Positions 1-8,875 are shown, counted from the first letter of the stretch. The stretch is 56,852 bases of DNA from Pontibacterium sp049599735 (GCA_049599735.1 JBMYOX010000014.1:1-56852), one strand, 5' to 3'. Numbers and translations: made by a program. The notes: generated from the sequence alone by a model not told the origin.

Positions 1-23
1 GCAGCGGCCTAAGAAGTTGGAAG

Positions 24-44
24 CCTCGCCCGATAAGGGCGGGG
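24..44 (-). terminator. Candidate terminator of proS
   Basis: An 8-bp GC-rich stem (CCTCGCCC at 24-31 with GGGCGGGG at 37-44, one G-U pair, 5-nt loop) lies just past the proS stop on the minus strand. The tract that follows in the minus direction is only moderately T-rich, so termination efficiency is uncertain. Confidence 0.4.
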
Positions 45-49
45 AGCAG

Positions 50-1768
50 TCACAGCTTAATATTTTCTTTTAGCAGGGCAATGACCTGGTCGATTGCAAC
101 ATCCTGCTTGTCGGCGTCCTGGCGGCCCTTATATTCCAGGGAACCAGCCTTGATGCCGCGATCAGAAATAACCACCCGGTGAGGAATGCCGATTAATTCC
201 ATATCGGCAAATTTCACACCCGGGCGCTCTTTACGGTCATCGAGCAATACATCGTAACCGGCCTGCTTTAGCTCAGTGTAGAGACGGTCTGACAGCTCCT
301 GAACCTCGACAGATTTATCGTAATTCAGTGGTACCAGTGCCACGTTAAAGGGCGCGATAGACTCAGGCCAGATAATGCCCCGGTCATCATGGTTTTGCTC
401 AACGGCAGAGGCAACCACACGGCCCACACCCAGGCCGTAGCAGCCCATATCCATAACCACAGATTTGCCGTTCTCATCCAGCACGGTGGCATTCAGAGCC
501 TGTGAATACTTTTGTCCCAACTGGAAAATATGACCAACTTCAATGCCACGTTTAATGATCAGTGTACCTTCACCGTCCGGGCTGGGATCACCCTCCTGTA
601 CGTTGCGCAGATCAGCGACTTCCGGCAGGGCCAGGTCGCGTTCCCAGTTTACACCGAAGTAATGTTTGTCATCGATATTGGCACCGACACCAAAGTCGGA
701 TGATTTTTCCACGGCACGGTCAATAATGCAGGGAATAGTCAGGTTTACCGGACCAAGAGAGCCGGGGCCTGCACCGATCAAATCGCGGATTTCTTCTTCG
801 GTTGCAAAACGCAGAGGTTCTGCAACTTGTGGCAGCTTCTCGGCTTTGATTTCGTTCAGTTCGTGATCGCCACGTACCAGCAGGGCAACAAAGGCTGCCT
901 CGCAGTCGTCAGAAGCTTCAACAATCAGCGTTTTAACGGTTTTCTCGATGGCCAGTCCAAACTGATCAACCAGTGCGGCAATGGTTTTCGCATCCGGTGT
1001 ATCAACCAGTGTCATTTCAGCGCCAGGGGCGGGGCGCTCACCTTCAGGAGACAAAGCTTCAGCCATTTCAACGTTGGCGGCGTAAGTGCTGGTATCAGAA
1101 AAGGCGATATCGTCTTCCCCTGAGTCTGCCAGCACGTGGAATTCATGGGAGGTGTTGCCACCAATAGAGCCGGTGTCTGCCAGTACAGGGCGGAAATTCA
1201 GGCCCAGGCGCGTAAATATTTTGGTGTAGGTTTGATGCATCACATCATAAGTGGCCTGCAGAGATTCCTGGCCGATATGAAAAGAATAAGCATCTTTCAT
1301 AATAAATTCGCGTGAGCGCATAATGCCAAAACGAGGACGGATCTCATCGCGGAATTTAGTCTGTACCTGATAAAAATTGGCGGGCAGCTGTTTATAGCTC
1401 TTGAGTTCCCGGCGAGCCATATCGGTAATGACTTCTTCATGGGTTGGGCCCACGCAGAATTCACGGTTATGGCGATCATGAAGACGTAATAGTTCAGGGC
1501 CGTACATTTTCCAGCGACCAGACTCTTGCCAGAGCTCTGCGGGCTGGACAGCAGGCATCAGGACTTCCTGAGCGCCTGAGTTATCCATTTCCTCGCGCAC
1601 GATTTTCTCGACCTTGCGCAGGGTGCGTAAGCCCATCGGTAACCAGGTGTAGAGGCCAGAAGCCAGTTTACGAATCATACCGGCTCTGAGCATCAGCTGG
1701 TGGCTGATAACTTCGGCATCGGATGGAGTCTCTTTAAGAGTAGCTATCAGGTATTGGCTTGCGCGCAT
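50..1768 (-). CDS. proS: Prolyl-tRNA synthetase
   Basis: This class II aminoacyl-tRNA synthetase charges tRNA-Pro in the cytoplasm. The 572-residue length is that of the bacterial-type enzyme carrying an inserted YbaK-like editing domain. The N-terminal catalytic core opens MRASQYLIATLKETPSDAEV, with a class II motif-2 region REFCVGPTHEEV at residues 102-113. The insertion domain, which in this family hydrolyses Ala-tRNA-Pro, spans roughly residues 225-390. The class II motif-3 region (MGCYGLGVGR) follows near residue 440, and the anticodon-binding domain forms the last ~100 residues. The ATG start gives the canonical N-terminus. It is transcribed away from the rest of the window and is a housekeeping gene; nothing unusual is seen. 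Confidence 0.97.
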   Translation of the reverse strand: MRASQYLIATLKETPSDAEVISHQLMLRAGMIRKLASGLYTWLPMGLRTLRKVEKIVREEMDNSGAQEVLMPAVQPAELWQESGRWKMYGPELLRLHDRHNREFCVGPTHEEVITDMARRELKSYKQLPANFYQVQTKFRDEIRPRFGIMRSREFIMKDAYSFHIGQESLQATYDVMHQTYTKIFTRLGLNFRPVLADTGSIGGNTSHEFHVLADSGEDDIAFSDTSTYAANVEMAEALSPEGERPAPGAEMTLVDTPDAKTIAALVDQFGLAIEKTVKTLIVEASDDCEAAFVALLVRGDHELNEIKAEKLPQVAEPLRFATEEEIRDLIGAGPGSLGPVNLTIPCIIDRAVEKSSDFGVGANIDDKHYFGVNWERDLALPEVADLRNVQEGDPSPDGEGTLIIKRGIEVGHIFQLGQKYSQALNATVLDENGKSVVMDMGCYGLGVGRVVASAVEQNHDDRGIIWPESIAPFNVALVPLNYDKSVEVQELSDRLYTELKQAGYDVLLDDRKERPGVKFADMELIGIPHRVVISDRGIKAGSLEYKGRQDADKQDVAIDQVIALLKENIKL

Positions 1769-1974
1769 AGATCGTTAACCCATGAGGAATCATTAAGTTT
1801 TAAAGCGCATATTCTAGGGCGCAGATCTCAGCATGCCAAGGGTTGAAGCAGGTAATTAGTCGAGTTTGCGGTGATGGTTAATAAATATTGAAGGCGCAGA
1901 GCGGTTCTGTCTGTCGTAAAAACGGGCACCGCTGCTCTGGCTTGCTTTGAAGGCTTGTTTTTAAACAGCGGTTT

Positions 1975-2484
1975 TTATGCAGATTTTCCTGTCTGAGTCT
2001 CAGAAAAAACGGAGGTACTCTGGCGAGCTTCTATAAACCTGAACATATCTTCTAACTGATGTTCATTAAAGACAGGAATGCCATTACGTAAAAGCTCAGA
2101 GGCGGCGATACCACTATCCGCAACAAGCTTACCGCTGAAACTGCCATCGTAGATTTGTGTGTTTCCGCAGGACGGGCTGCGCGCTTTCATTAATGCACAA
2201 CACACGTGTTCCTGCTTTGCCAGTTCGAGGGTTTTTTCTGCACCTGTTAAAAACTCAGGGGTTACATCCTGAGCATCCTGACTGGTGATCAGAATCGGGA
2301 ACTTAGACTGTATCTCTGAAGGTGAGCGGGGTGTTGGCAGGCCACCGGCACACTCCGGGCAGATTTTGACCAGTCGGCCTTCTGCTTTCCAGCGGGCGAT
2401 AATGGGGTGGTTAATAAGGCTGTGTTTGCCATCGTAACGTACCTGCTCGCCAAAGAGGCAGGCACTGATCAATATTTTACGCAT
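1975..2484 (-). CDS. DUF523 family protein
   Basis: A 169-residue cytoplasmic protein of the DUF523 family, function unknown. Family signatures are the N-terminal ILISACLFGEQVRYDG, CPEC at residues 42-45 followed by GGLPTPR, a Cys pair near residue 95 and SPSCG at residues 103-107. The conserved cysteines suggest metal or thiol chemistry, but that is inference. In some proteins DUF523 is fused to DUF1722; here it stands alone at the usual single-domain length. It reads toward proS with a ~200-nt gap, and divergently from the acyl-CoA operon to its right. No strong Shine-Dalgarno precedes the ATG. Confidence 0.85.
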   Translation of the reverse strand: MRKILISACLFGEQVRYDGKHSLINHPIIARWKAEGRLVKICPECAGGLPTPRSPSEIQSKFPILITSQDAQDVTPEFLTGAEKTLELAKQEHVCCALMKARSPSCGNTQIYDGSFSGKLVADSGIAASELLRNGIPVFNEHQLEDMFRFIEARQSTSVFSETQTGKSA

Positions 2485-2678
2485 AGGGTGGTCAGGCTGT
2501 TTTTTTTTGCGCTATTTTAACCGCCTCTGATAAGTCTGCAAGGGAATAGAATTGATACGTATCAGTGTCGGCGTGAGCCAGGGGCTGAAAACAGTGGGCT
2601 TATGGTTAGGTGTATTGTTTTCTGCGGTTCTGTTGGATTTGCGGTGGTAACTTTAGATGTAAATTGCGGAGCTTGCTG

Positions 2679-2694
2679 TTTACGTAAACGTAAA
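2679..2694 (+). promoter_or_regulatory. 16-nt palindrome, LiuR-like operator candidate
   Basis: TTTACGT and ACGTAAA flank a central AA, a perfect 7-bp inverted repeat 41 nt upstream of the acyl-CoA dehydrogenase start. A TATAGA hexamer at 2702-2707, seventeen nt after TTTACG, could be the -10. MerR-family regulators of branched-chain acyl-CoA catabolism (LiuR) bind palindromes of this general type in proteobacteria; assigning that regulator here is inference, since no merR gene is in the window. Confidence 0.5.
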
Positions 2695-2735
2695 TTTACG
2701 GTATAGATTGGGGTAAACCCGTATAGGAGCCCCTG

Positions 2736-3893
2736 ATGGACCTCTCTTTAACCGAAGAACAACAACTTATTCAGGACACGGCAAAACGTTTTGCCGAGGC
2801 CGAGCTGGCACCTGTTGCAGAAAAGCTGGATCAGACAAAAGATAAAAGTATCCTGCTGGATAATTGCCGAAAGTTAGCCGAACTGGGCTTTATGGGCCTT
2901 AATGTTAAGGCTGATTTTGGCGGTACTGAAGCCGGTGTTGTGGCGTTCAGTCTGGCGATGACTGAAGTTGCACGTGCCTGTGCATCCACTGCCGTGACTA
3001 TGTCAGTGACTAATATGGTGGCAGAAGTGATTCAGGCCATGGGCACCGATGAGCAGAAAAATACTTATCTGCCCAAACTTTGCAGTGGTGAATATAAAGC
3101 AGGCAGCTTTTGCCTGACAGAGGCCGGTGCGGGTTCTGACCCGGCTTCAATGCGCACACAAGCTGTTAAAACGGCTGAGGGTTACGCCATCAGTGGTACA
3201 AAGCAGTGGATCACCAGTGCCGAGTTTGCAGGGGTTTTTGTGGTTTGGGCAGTGACTGATGCTGAAGCACGCAAGGGCAAAGGTATTACCTGTTTCCTGG
3301 TGGAAGCCGGATCGCCGGGTATTACCGTTGGCCCTGCTGAGAAAAAAATGGGACAGCATGGTTCTGCCACCAATGAAGTGCATTTCGATAATGTGCAGGT
3401 GCCTGAGTCGGCTATCCTGGGCAAACTGAATGATGGTTTCCGTTTGGCGGTGGCTGAGCTGGCCGGTGGGCGTATTGGTATTGGTTCTCTGGCGTTGGGC
3501 GTAGGTCTGGCGGCAATGGATTATGCCATTGGCTACGTACAGGAACGTAAGCAGTTTGGTCGTCCTGTTTCAGATTTTCAGGGGTTGCAATGGACGATTG
3601 CAGACCGTTGTACCGAACTCGAAGCGGCACGCTTGCTGTTGATGTCGGCAGCAGACCGGAAAGAACGTGGTTTGTCTTTTGCAAAAGAGGCCTCCATGGC
3701 AAAAGTATTTGCCAGTGAAAAAGCCAACCAGGCCTGCTACAGCGCACTGCAACTGCTGGGTGGTTACGGCTACATGGCAGAATATCCACTGGAACGTTAC
3801 AGCCGTGATGTGCGTATTACCTCAATTTATGAGGGCACCAGTGAAATACAGCGCGTGATTATTGCGCGTGAAATTCTGCGCGAACATAGCTGA
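2736..3893 (+). CDS. Acyl-CoA dehydrogenase
   Basis: This FAD-dependent flavoenzyme oxidises an acyl-CoA to the 2-enoyl-CoA and passes electrons to electron-transfer flavoprotein. The 385 residues match the short/medium-chain family: N-terminal helical domain, central beta-barrel with the flavin-contacting CLTEAGAGSD and WITSAEFAG segments, and C-terminal helices ending in YEGTSEIQR. The Glu of YEGT (E366) is where the catalytic base lies in this subfamily. The start is fixed by AGGAGC at 2725-2730, six nt before the ATG. It is first in a tight plus-strand operon (13 nt to the next gene) behind a palindromic operator. The operon suggests a branched or aryl-substituted acyl-CoA substrate, but the sequence does not identify it. 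Confidence 0.93.
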   Translation: MDLSLTEEQQLIQDTAKRFAEAELAPVAEKLDQTKDKSILLDNCRKLAELGFMGLNVKADFGGTEAGVVAFSLAMTEVARACASTAVTMSVTNMVAEVIQAMGTDEQKNTYLPKLCSGEYKAGSFCLTEAGAGSDPASMRTQAVKTAEGYAISGTKQWITSAEFAGVFVVWAVTDAEARKGKGITCFLVEAGSPGITVGPAEKKMGQHGSATNEVHFDNVQVPESAILGKLNDGFRLAVAELAGGRIGIGSLALGVGLAAMDYAIGYVQERKQFGRPVSDFQGLQWTIADRCTELEAARLLLMSAADRKERGLSFAKEASMAKVFASEKANQACYSALQLLGGYGYMAEYPLERYSRDVRITSIYEGTSEIQRVIIAREILREHS

Positions 3894-3906
3894 GGTTCAG
3901 TGCTGA

Positions 3907-5052
3907 ATGAAACCCCTTGACGGTTTGAAAGTACTGGATTTTTCAACGTTATTGCCCGGGCCTTACGCCACGATGATGATGGCGGATTTAGGTGCTGACG
4001 TGGTGCGTGTGGAGTCGCCGGACAGGGCGGATCTGGTACGTAATATGTCGCCGCAGATCGAAGGCCAGTCGGCGGCTTTTCGTTACCTCAATCGGGGTAA
4101 ACGCTCTGTTGCACTGGATCTGAAACATGCGGATGCCCGCGCGGTGATTCATCAGTTAATGGGTGAGTATGACATTGTTGTCGAACAGTTTCGTCCCGGT
4201 GTGATGAAACGCCTGGGGCTGGATTACGAGACACTCAGTACCCTCAAGCCGGATCTGATTTATTGCTCTGTTACCGGTTACGGTCAGCAGGGTGAATACG
4301 CTCAGCGGGCCGGTCACGATATTAATTTTCTGGCACTCTCTGGTGTGGCCAGTCATATGGGACGCCTGGACTCAGGCCCCGCACCGCCGGGTATTCAGGT
4401 AGCTGATGTGGCCGCAGGTTCTCACCCGGCTGTAGTGGCTATTTTGGCTGCGGTGATTCAGCGTGATCGCACCGGAAAAGGCGCAGCCATTGATATTTCA
4501 ATGGCGGATAACAGTTTTGCGCTTCAGGCGTTATTAGGGCCGGGGCCGTTAAATGGTGAGCCGTCACCGGGGCCTGAATCACACTTTCTGAATGGTGGTG
4601 GCTTTTATGATTTCTACGCCACTCAGGATGGCCGTTATATGGCTGTGGGCAGTTTAGAGCCACAGTTTAAGCGTCGCTTGTTGCAAACCCTGGATGCGTC
4701 TGAACTTGAAGGCCTGAACGATCAGGCACTTAAAACCGCTTTAACTGAACGTTTTAAGCAAAAAAGCTTTGATGAATGTTGTGCCTTATTTGCAGAGGCA
4801 GATGCCTGCGTTGAACCGGTACTCAATATACAGGAAGCGGCGGAGCATCCTGCGTTTCAGTCTCGTGGGCTGGTTCAGCAGAGTAGCAACGGAGAAAAAC
4901 AGATTACCCCGCCTGTTCGTTTTAACAATCAGCCTAATCCCTTCCCCTCAGCTGCGCCTTTATGTGGTGAAAATGCGGATGAGGTACTGGAGCAGGTCGG
5001 CTTCACAGAAGAACAGGTGCAAAAATTTCGGGCAGCCGGGTTATTTGGTTAA
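3907..5052 (+). CDS. Family III CoA-transferase, alpha-methylacyl-CoA racemase-like
   Basis: A CaiB/BaiF fold protein of 381 residues. The opening PLDGLKVLDFSTLLPGPYAT is typical. Two residues point to the racemase branch: His137 in GHDINFLALSG and Asp167 in IQVADVAAG, aligning with the His/Asp pair used by alpha-methylacyl-CoA racemases, while CoA-transferases use the Asp alone as nucleophile. The downstream YDFYATQDGRYMAVGSLEPQF block is also racemase-like. Such enzymes interconvert 2R- and 2S-methylacyl-CoA so that the (S)-specific acyl-CoA dehydrogenase next door can act, which fits this operon. A true CoA-transferase role is the main alternative. Confidence 0.85.
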   Translation: MKPLDGLKVLDFSTLLPGPYATMMMADLGADVVRVESPDRADLVRNMSPQIEGQSAAFRYLNRGKRSVALDLKHADARAVIHQLMGEYDIVVEQFRPGVMKRLGLDYETLSTLKPDLIYCSVTGYGQQGEYAQRAGHDINFLALSGVASHMGRLDSGPAPPGIQVADVAAGSHPAVVAILAAVIQRDRTGKGAAIDISMADNSFALQALLGPGPLNGEPSPGPESHFLNGGGFYDFYATQDGRYMAVGSLEPQFKRRLLQTLDASELEGLNDQALKTALTERFKQKSFDECCALFAEADACVEPVLNIQEAAEHPAFQSRGLVQQSSNGEKQITPPVRFNNQPNPFPSAAPLCGENADEVLEQVGFTEEQVQKFRAAGLFG

Positions 5053-5113
5053 TGCGGTTGTGAGGCCTGCGGGCAGGCTGTTTAAGAATAATGATAAATA
5101 TGAGAGAGACAAA

Positions 5114-6769
5114 ATGACAACGGAAAACTATCAGGCTTATTATGATCAGTTCGATGTAAAAATGATCGAAGATCAGATGATTGGTAACCTGGCCGAAGGA
5201 TTTAATGCCTGCGAAGAGTTGTGTGATAAATGGGCTGAAGGTGATCGGATTGCACTGAAATATGAAGGTGTTGAGCGTAGCTCCCAGCTGACCTTTAAAG
5301 AGCTGAAAGAAAAAGCGGCTCAGTTTGCAAACTTCCTGACAGCCCAGGGCATCGGCAAAGGTGACCGGGTTGCCGCATTATTGCCGCGTACACCCGAGTT
5401 GATGGTTGTGATTATGGGTGCATTACGTGCGGGTGCTGTTTATCAGCCTTTGTTTACCGCATTCGGCCCCGGTGCGATTGAATACCGTTTGTCTCAGGCG
5501 GGCACTAAGCTGGTGGTGACTGATCCTGCTAACCGCCACAAGCTGGATGACGTGCATGGCTGCCCTCCAACACTGCTGGTTAACCGTGACCAGGCAGATG
5601 CCAAATATGCAGAAGAACGCGACTTTGTAACGGAAGTAGACGCACTGTCCACCGAATTTGCGCCCGTACGCGTGGGAGCCGATGATCCTTTCCTGCAGAT
5701 GTTCACATCAGGCACTGTCGGTAAGTCTAAAGGGGTGGCTGTGCCTACCCGTGCTTTACTGTCGTTCCATGTTTATATGCGCTTTGCCATTGGTTTACGC
5801 CCAGGTGATCTTTACTGGAACGTAGCTGATCCAGGCTGGGCTTATGGACTTTATTATGCTGTTGTCGGGCCTTTGCTGCTGGGTAATACCACACACTTCT
5901 GTGAGCATGGTTTTACGCCGGAAACAACGTACGACATGCTGCGTAAATATCAAATTACCAACCTGGCAGCAGCCCCAACGGCTTATCGTTTGTTGATGGC
6001 TAACGATGATGTGCTGGCTGAAGATGATAGCTTTGATCTGCGAGTTGCAAGCAGTGCCGGTGAGCCTTTAAACCCGGAAGTGATTGGCTGGGTTGAAAAG
6101 CGTTTAGGGTGTCCGGTTATGGATCACTACGGACAGACTGAAACCGGCATGACAGCCTGTAACCATCATGACCTGTCTCAGGATGTGGTACGTGTTGGCT
6201 CTATGGGCTTCTCTATGCCGGGTCATCGTGTGGTGGCGCTGGATGCGGATTACAATGAAATCCCGGAAGGTGAAACCGGTCAGCTGGCTGTTGATGTGGA
6301 GAACTCACCTTTGTTTTTCTTCCAGGGTTATACCTGGGGCGAGAAAAACCCGTTCCATGGTAAATATTACCTGACGGGTGATGTGGTTATGAGCCACGGT
6401 GATGGCAGTTACTCCTTCACCGGTCGTGACGATGACATTATCACCACGGCGGGTTACCGCGTAGGGCCTGCCGATGTTGAAAGCAGCCTGCTGGAGCATG
6501 AAGCGGTGACGGAATCAGGTGTTATTGGTAAGCCAGATCCGAAGCGAGGTTCAATTATTAAGGCTTATGTAGTTATAAAGCCAGAGTTTGATGCGTCTGA
6601 TGAGCTGGCTGAAGAGCTGAAGCAGCATGTACGTAACCGCTTATCGACCCACGCTTTCCCACGTGAAATAGAGTTCCTGCCTGAACTGCCTAAAACGCCG
6701 AGCGGTAAGATTCAGCGTTTTATTCTGCGTAACCAGGCGCGGGATGAGAGTGACTCAATCACTAAATAA
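5114..6769 (+). CDS. AMP-forming acid-CoA ligase
   Basis: An ANL-superfamily adenylating enzyme of 551 residues that activates a carboxylic acid to acyl-AMP and then acyl-CoA. The P-loop-like signature TSGTVGKSKG is at residues 198-207, followed by YGQTETG and the TGRDDDIITTAGYRV hinge; the catalytic Lys of PSGKIQRF is at about residue 532. The resemblance is to the medium-chain/acetate-type synthetases. The reading frame is open far upstream into the previous gene, but the ATG at 5114, after a purine-rich GAGAGAC, gives the natural N-terminus. It follows the racemase-like gene by 61 nt and precedes a thioesterase by 11 nt. Substrate not determinable from sequence. Confidence 0.92.
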   Translation: MTTENYQAYYDQFDVKMIEDQMIGNLAEGFNACEELCDKWAEGDRIALKYEGVERSSQLTFKELKEKAAQFANFLTAQGIGKGDRVAALLPRTPELMVVIMGALRAGAVYQPLFTAFGPGAIEYRLSQAGTKLVVTDPANRHKLDDVHGCPPTLLVNRDQADAKYAEERDFVTEVDALSTEFAPVRVGADDPFLQMFTSGTVGKSKGVAVPTRALLSFHVYMRFAIGLRPGDLYWNVADPGWAYGLYYAVVGPLLLGNTTHFCEHGFTPETTYDMLRKYQITNLAAAPTAYRLLMANDDVLAEDDSFDLRVASSAGEPLNPEVIGWVEKRLGCPVMDHYGQTETGMTACNHHDLSQDVVRVGSMGFSMPGHRVVALDADYNEIPEGETGQLAVDVENSPLFFFQGYTWGEKNPFHGKYYLTGDVVMSHGDGSYSFTGRDDDIITTAGYRVGPADVESSLLEHEAVTESGVIGKPDPKRGSIIKAYVVIKPEFDASDELAEELKQHVRNRLSTHAFPREIEFLPELPKTPSGKIQRFILRNQARDESDSITK

Positions 6770-6780
6770 AGGACACTGAT

Positions 6781-7209
6781 ATGTATCCGAATAACCCGGA
6801 CTATGCACAGGAAGTGCGCCGGGTTTTTGATCAGGCTCCTTTTATCCGTCAGTTAGGGGCTGAGCTTCTTGAGTTCAGCCCTGGCGCTTGCCGTACGCGG
6901 ATCTGCCTGAATGAAAACCATTTGCAGCAGGATGGCTTTATCCATGCCGGTGTGCAGGCAACGCTGGCTGATCACAGCTGTGGCACAGCCGCAGCCACGC
7001 TGATTGCAGCAGATCAGCGGGTGCTGACAGCCGACTTTACAATCAATCTATTACGCCCAGGAAAAGGTCAGATGCTTTATTGTGAAGCAACGGTCCTTAA
7101 ACAAGGGCGTCGATTGATTGTGGCAGAGGCGGAAGTGTTTGCTGAAGGGGATCAAAACAAACTGATTGCAAAAGCAACCGTTACCCTGGCGGTAACTACA
7201 GCAGGTTAG
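6781..7209 (+). CDS. PaaI-family hotdog thioesterase (first of a pair)
   Basis: A 142-residue hotdog-fold acyl-CoA thioesterase of the PaaI family. The family signature HAGVQATLADHSCGTAA starts at residue 55, with Asp64 at the catalytic acid position and the NLLRP turn near residue 90. PaaI-type enzymes rescue CoA from stalled aryl- or acyl-CoA intermediates in the cytoplasm. It lies eleven nt after the ligase and four nt before a second hotdog protein, so the two are certainly co-transcribed. Substrate is unknown; an editing or CoA-recycling role in the operon is inference. Confidence 0.88.
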   Translation: MYPNNPDYAQEVRRVFDQAPFIRQLGAELLEFSPGACRTRICLNENHLQQDGFIHAGVQATLADHSCGTAAATLIAADQRVLTADFTINLLRPGKGQMLYCEATVLKQGRRLIVAEAEVFAEGDQNKLIAKATVTLAVTTAG

Positions 7210-7213
7210 CTTT

Positions 7214-7636
7214 ATGAAAATGACTAAAGATGAACTGAGTCAGTTCCTGACGGAGCATTTTCCTCAGGGCGATCAGTACGGTGAATTAGTGGCACTGGGT
7301 GAAGGTACCGCTGAGATGCGTTTGCCGGTGGATGATCAGCATTTACGTCCCGGTGGCACAGTATCAGGGCCTGCAATGATGGGGCTGGCAGATGTAGCGA
7401 CTTATGCCGCCTTACTGAGCCGAATAGGGCCGGTGCCGCTGGCGGTAACGACCAATCTGAATATCAATTTTTTGCGTAAACCCCGTGCAGATGTGGCTAT
7501 CATTGCCCGTGCTCAAATGTTGAAGGTGGGCAGGCGGTTAGGGGTTGGAGAAGTGCATATCCTCTCTGAGGGTGAGGACGAGCCGGTTGCCCATGCGACT
7601 ATGACCTACGCGATTCCTGACCCTGAGGTGCGTTGA
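7214..7636 (+). CDS. PaaI-family hotdog thioesterase (second of a pair)
   Basis: A 140-residue hotdog thioesterase that clearly differs from its upstream neighbour: the active-site helix reads GGTVSGPAMMGLADVATYAAL, with Gly52 and Asp60, lacking the HAG of the first protein. The later NLNINFLRKP strand is typical of the family. An ATG two codons downstream is an equally possible start. Its stop overlaps the start of the next gene (TGATG), indicating translational coupling. The two proteins could form a heteromer or act on different CoA intermediates; the sequence does not decide. Confidence 0.85.
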   Translation: MKMTKDELSQFLTEHFPQGDQYGELVALGEGTAEMRLPVDDQHLRPGGTVSGPAMMGLADVATYAALLSRIGPVPLAVTTNLNINFLRKPRADVAIIARAQMLKVGRRLGVGEVHILSEGEDEPVAHATMTYAIPDPEVR

Positions 7637-8484
7637 TGGCTATACAATGGCAGGATCGCAGGCTGACATTGCCCGATGGTCAGTTTATACATGCAATGCA
7701 TGGGACTTATATACCGAAGGAAGGGCGGCCATGTGATGAGGGAAAACCAACCCTGGTGTTTTTACATGAAGCACTGGGTCATATTCGCATGTGGAAGCAG
7801 TTTCCCGAGCGCCTGGCTGAGCTGACCGGTTGTGATGTGCTTGTCTATGAACGTCTGGGTTATGGTGAATCTTCACCTATAACGCTTCCGCGTGCTGACG
7901 ATTATCTGGTGCCTGAAGGTGAGCGGCGGGTGGCTGAAGTGCTGGATGCGGCGGGTATCGGGTCGGTTATTCTGGTTGGGCACAGCGATGGCGGTACAAT
8001 TGCGTTAATTGCTGCGGCAAGCCTGGGTAAGCGGGTTAAAGCAATTATCACAGAAGCGGCGCATTTGTATGCGGATGAATTAACGCTCAAGGGTATCCGT
8101 GAAGCGGTTAAGGCTTATAAAACAACGGATCTGCCACAACGGCTGGCGCGTTATCATGGTGAGCGAACGGATTTGTTGTTCCGTGCCTGGTCAGAGACCT
8201 GGCTGCGGGAAAGTTGCCACCAGAACATGAATTTTAGTGCCTGGTTAGCGGCTATTCATTGTCCGGCGCTGATTCTGCAAGGATCTGATGACCAGTACGG
8301 TGTGCCAGAACAGGTAGAGGATATTTGTATGGGCATCGGCAAAAATGCTACAGCCCGGTTTTTAGAAGGCTGTGGCCATGTGCCCCACCTGGAAGCACCT
8401 GATCAAACGCTGAAGGTTATGGCGCAGTTTATTGAGCAGGCGGACGTCACCAGTTCGACCCTTGTGAACACACCAGGCTTATAG
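7636..8484 (+). CDS. Alpha/beta hydrolase
   Basis: A 282-residue alpha/beta-hydrolase. The catalytic triad is visible: nucleophile Ser117 in VGHSDGG, acid Asp218 or Asp219 in QGSDDQYG, and His248 in GCGHVPHLEAP; the oxyanion region is FLHEALGHIRMW. No signal peptide, so cytoplasmic. The ATG at 7636 overlaps the previous stop by one base; a TTG one codon earlier is less likely. As last gene of the acyl-CoA operon, before a terminator, it may hydrolyse an ester, thioester or ring-cleavage C-C bond in the same pathway. Members are too diverse to name the substrate. Confidence 0.9.
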   Translation: MAIQWQDRRLTLPDGQFIHAMHGTYIPKEGRPCDEGKPTLVFLHEALGHIRMWKQFPERLAELTGCDVLVYERLGYGESSPITLPRADDYLVPEGERRVAEVLDAAGIGSVILVGHSDGGTIALIAAASLGKRVKAIITEAAHLYADELTLKGIREAVKAYKTTDLPQRLARYHGERTDLLFRAWSETWLRESCHQNMNFSAWLAAIHCPALILQGSDDQYGVPEQVEDICMGIGKNATARFLEGCGHVPHLEAPDQTLKVMAQFIEQADVTSSTLVNTPGL

Positions 8485-8501
8485 TGTTAAATCAGTTGCT
8501 G

Positions 8502-8530
8502 AAAACCTGACACTCAGGTGTCGGTTTTTT
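8502..8530 (+). terminator. Rho-independent terminator of the acyl-CoA operon
   Basis: An ACC/GACAC arm pairs with GTGTC/GGT with one bulged T and a 4-nt loop, directly followed by six T residues. It begins 17 nt after the alpha/beta-hydrolase stop. Confidence 0.75.
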
Positions 8531-8643
8531 CTGATTTCAGGCCCGGCGTAGCGCCCATCTTGTGCTGCGTTTTTTATACCCCGTCTTTTTGACTTATCTT
8601 ATTGGTTCTATGCCCGGCTGTAATGCAGTAGCATTGCAGCATA

Positions 8644-8842
8644 ATGAAATTGCGCTACGGGTGTAACTACTCTGTTGCTGGTGATTGGCCAGAGGGCTTT
8701 ACACCGAAAGCTAAAAAACTGTCTGTTGAATCAAGACATTTTATTTTAAGGCAACGACAGATTAAAAAATAAAAAAGCCGCCGAACTGTTGGGTTTAAAT
8801 AACTACCAGACGCTCAGTAATTACATAGAAAAACAGACATAA
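8644..8842 (+). pseudogene. Frameshifted small ORF with C-terminal helix-turn-helix
   Basis: An ORF from the ATG at 8644 is open for 42 codons and stops at 8770-8772, just past a run of six A residues (8764-8769). In the +1 frame the sequence continues without a stop as KKAAELLGLNNYQTLSNYI, ending at a TAA at 8840-8842. This resembles the Fis-type helix-turn-helix at the C-terminus of sigma-54 activators. Deleting one base in the A-run would fuse both halves into a ~65-codon frame that includes ESRHFILRQ, a plausible preceding helix. It is a decayed regulator tail, a phase-variable or frameshifted small regulator, or a sequencing error. It fills most of the ~390-nt gap before hsdM. Confidence 0.5.
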
Positions 8843-8875
8843 ATTAACTGATGGCCCATAAGGTATAAAACACAG

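Noticed and set aside
4769..5113. N-terminal extension of the acid-CoA ligase into the racemase-like gene
   Set aside because: The frame is open but composition is that of the overlapping gene; the ATG at 5114 gives the family N-terminus.
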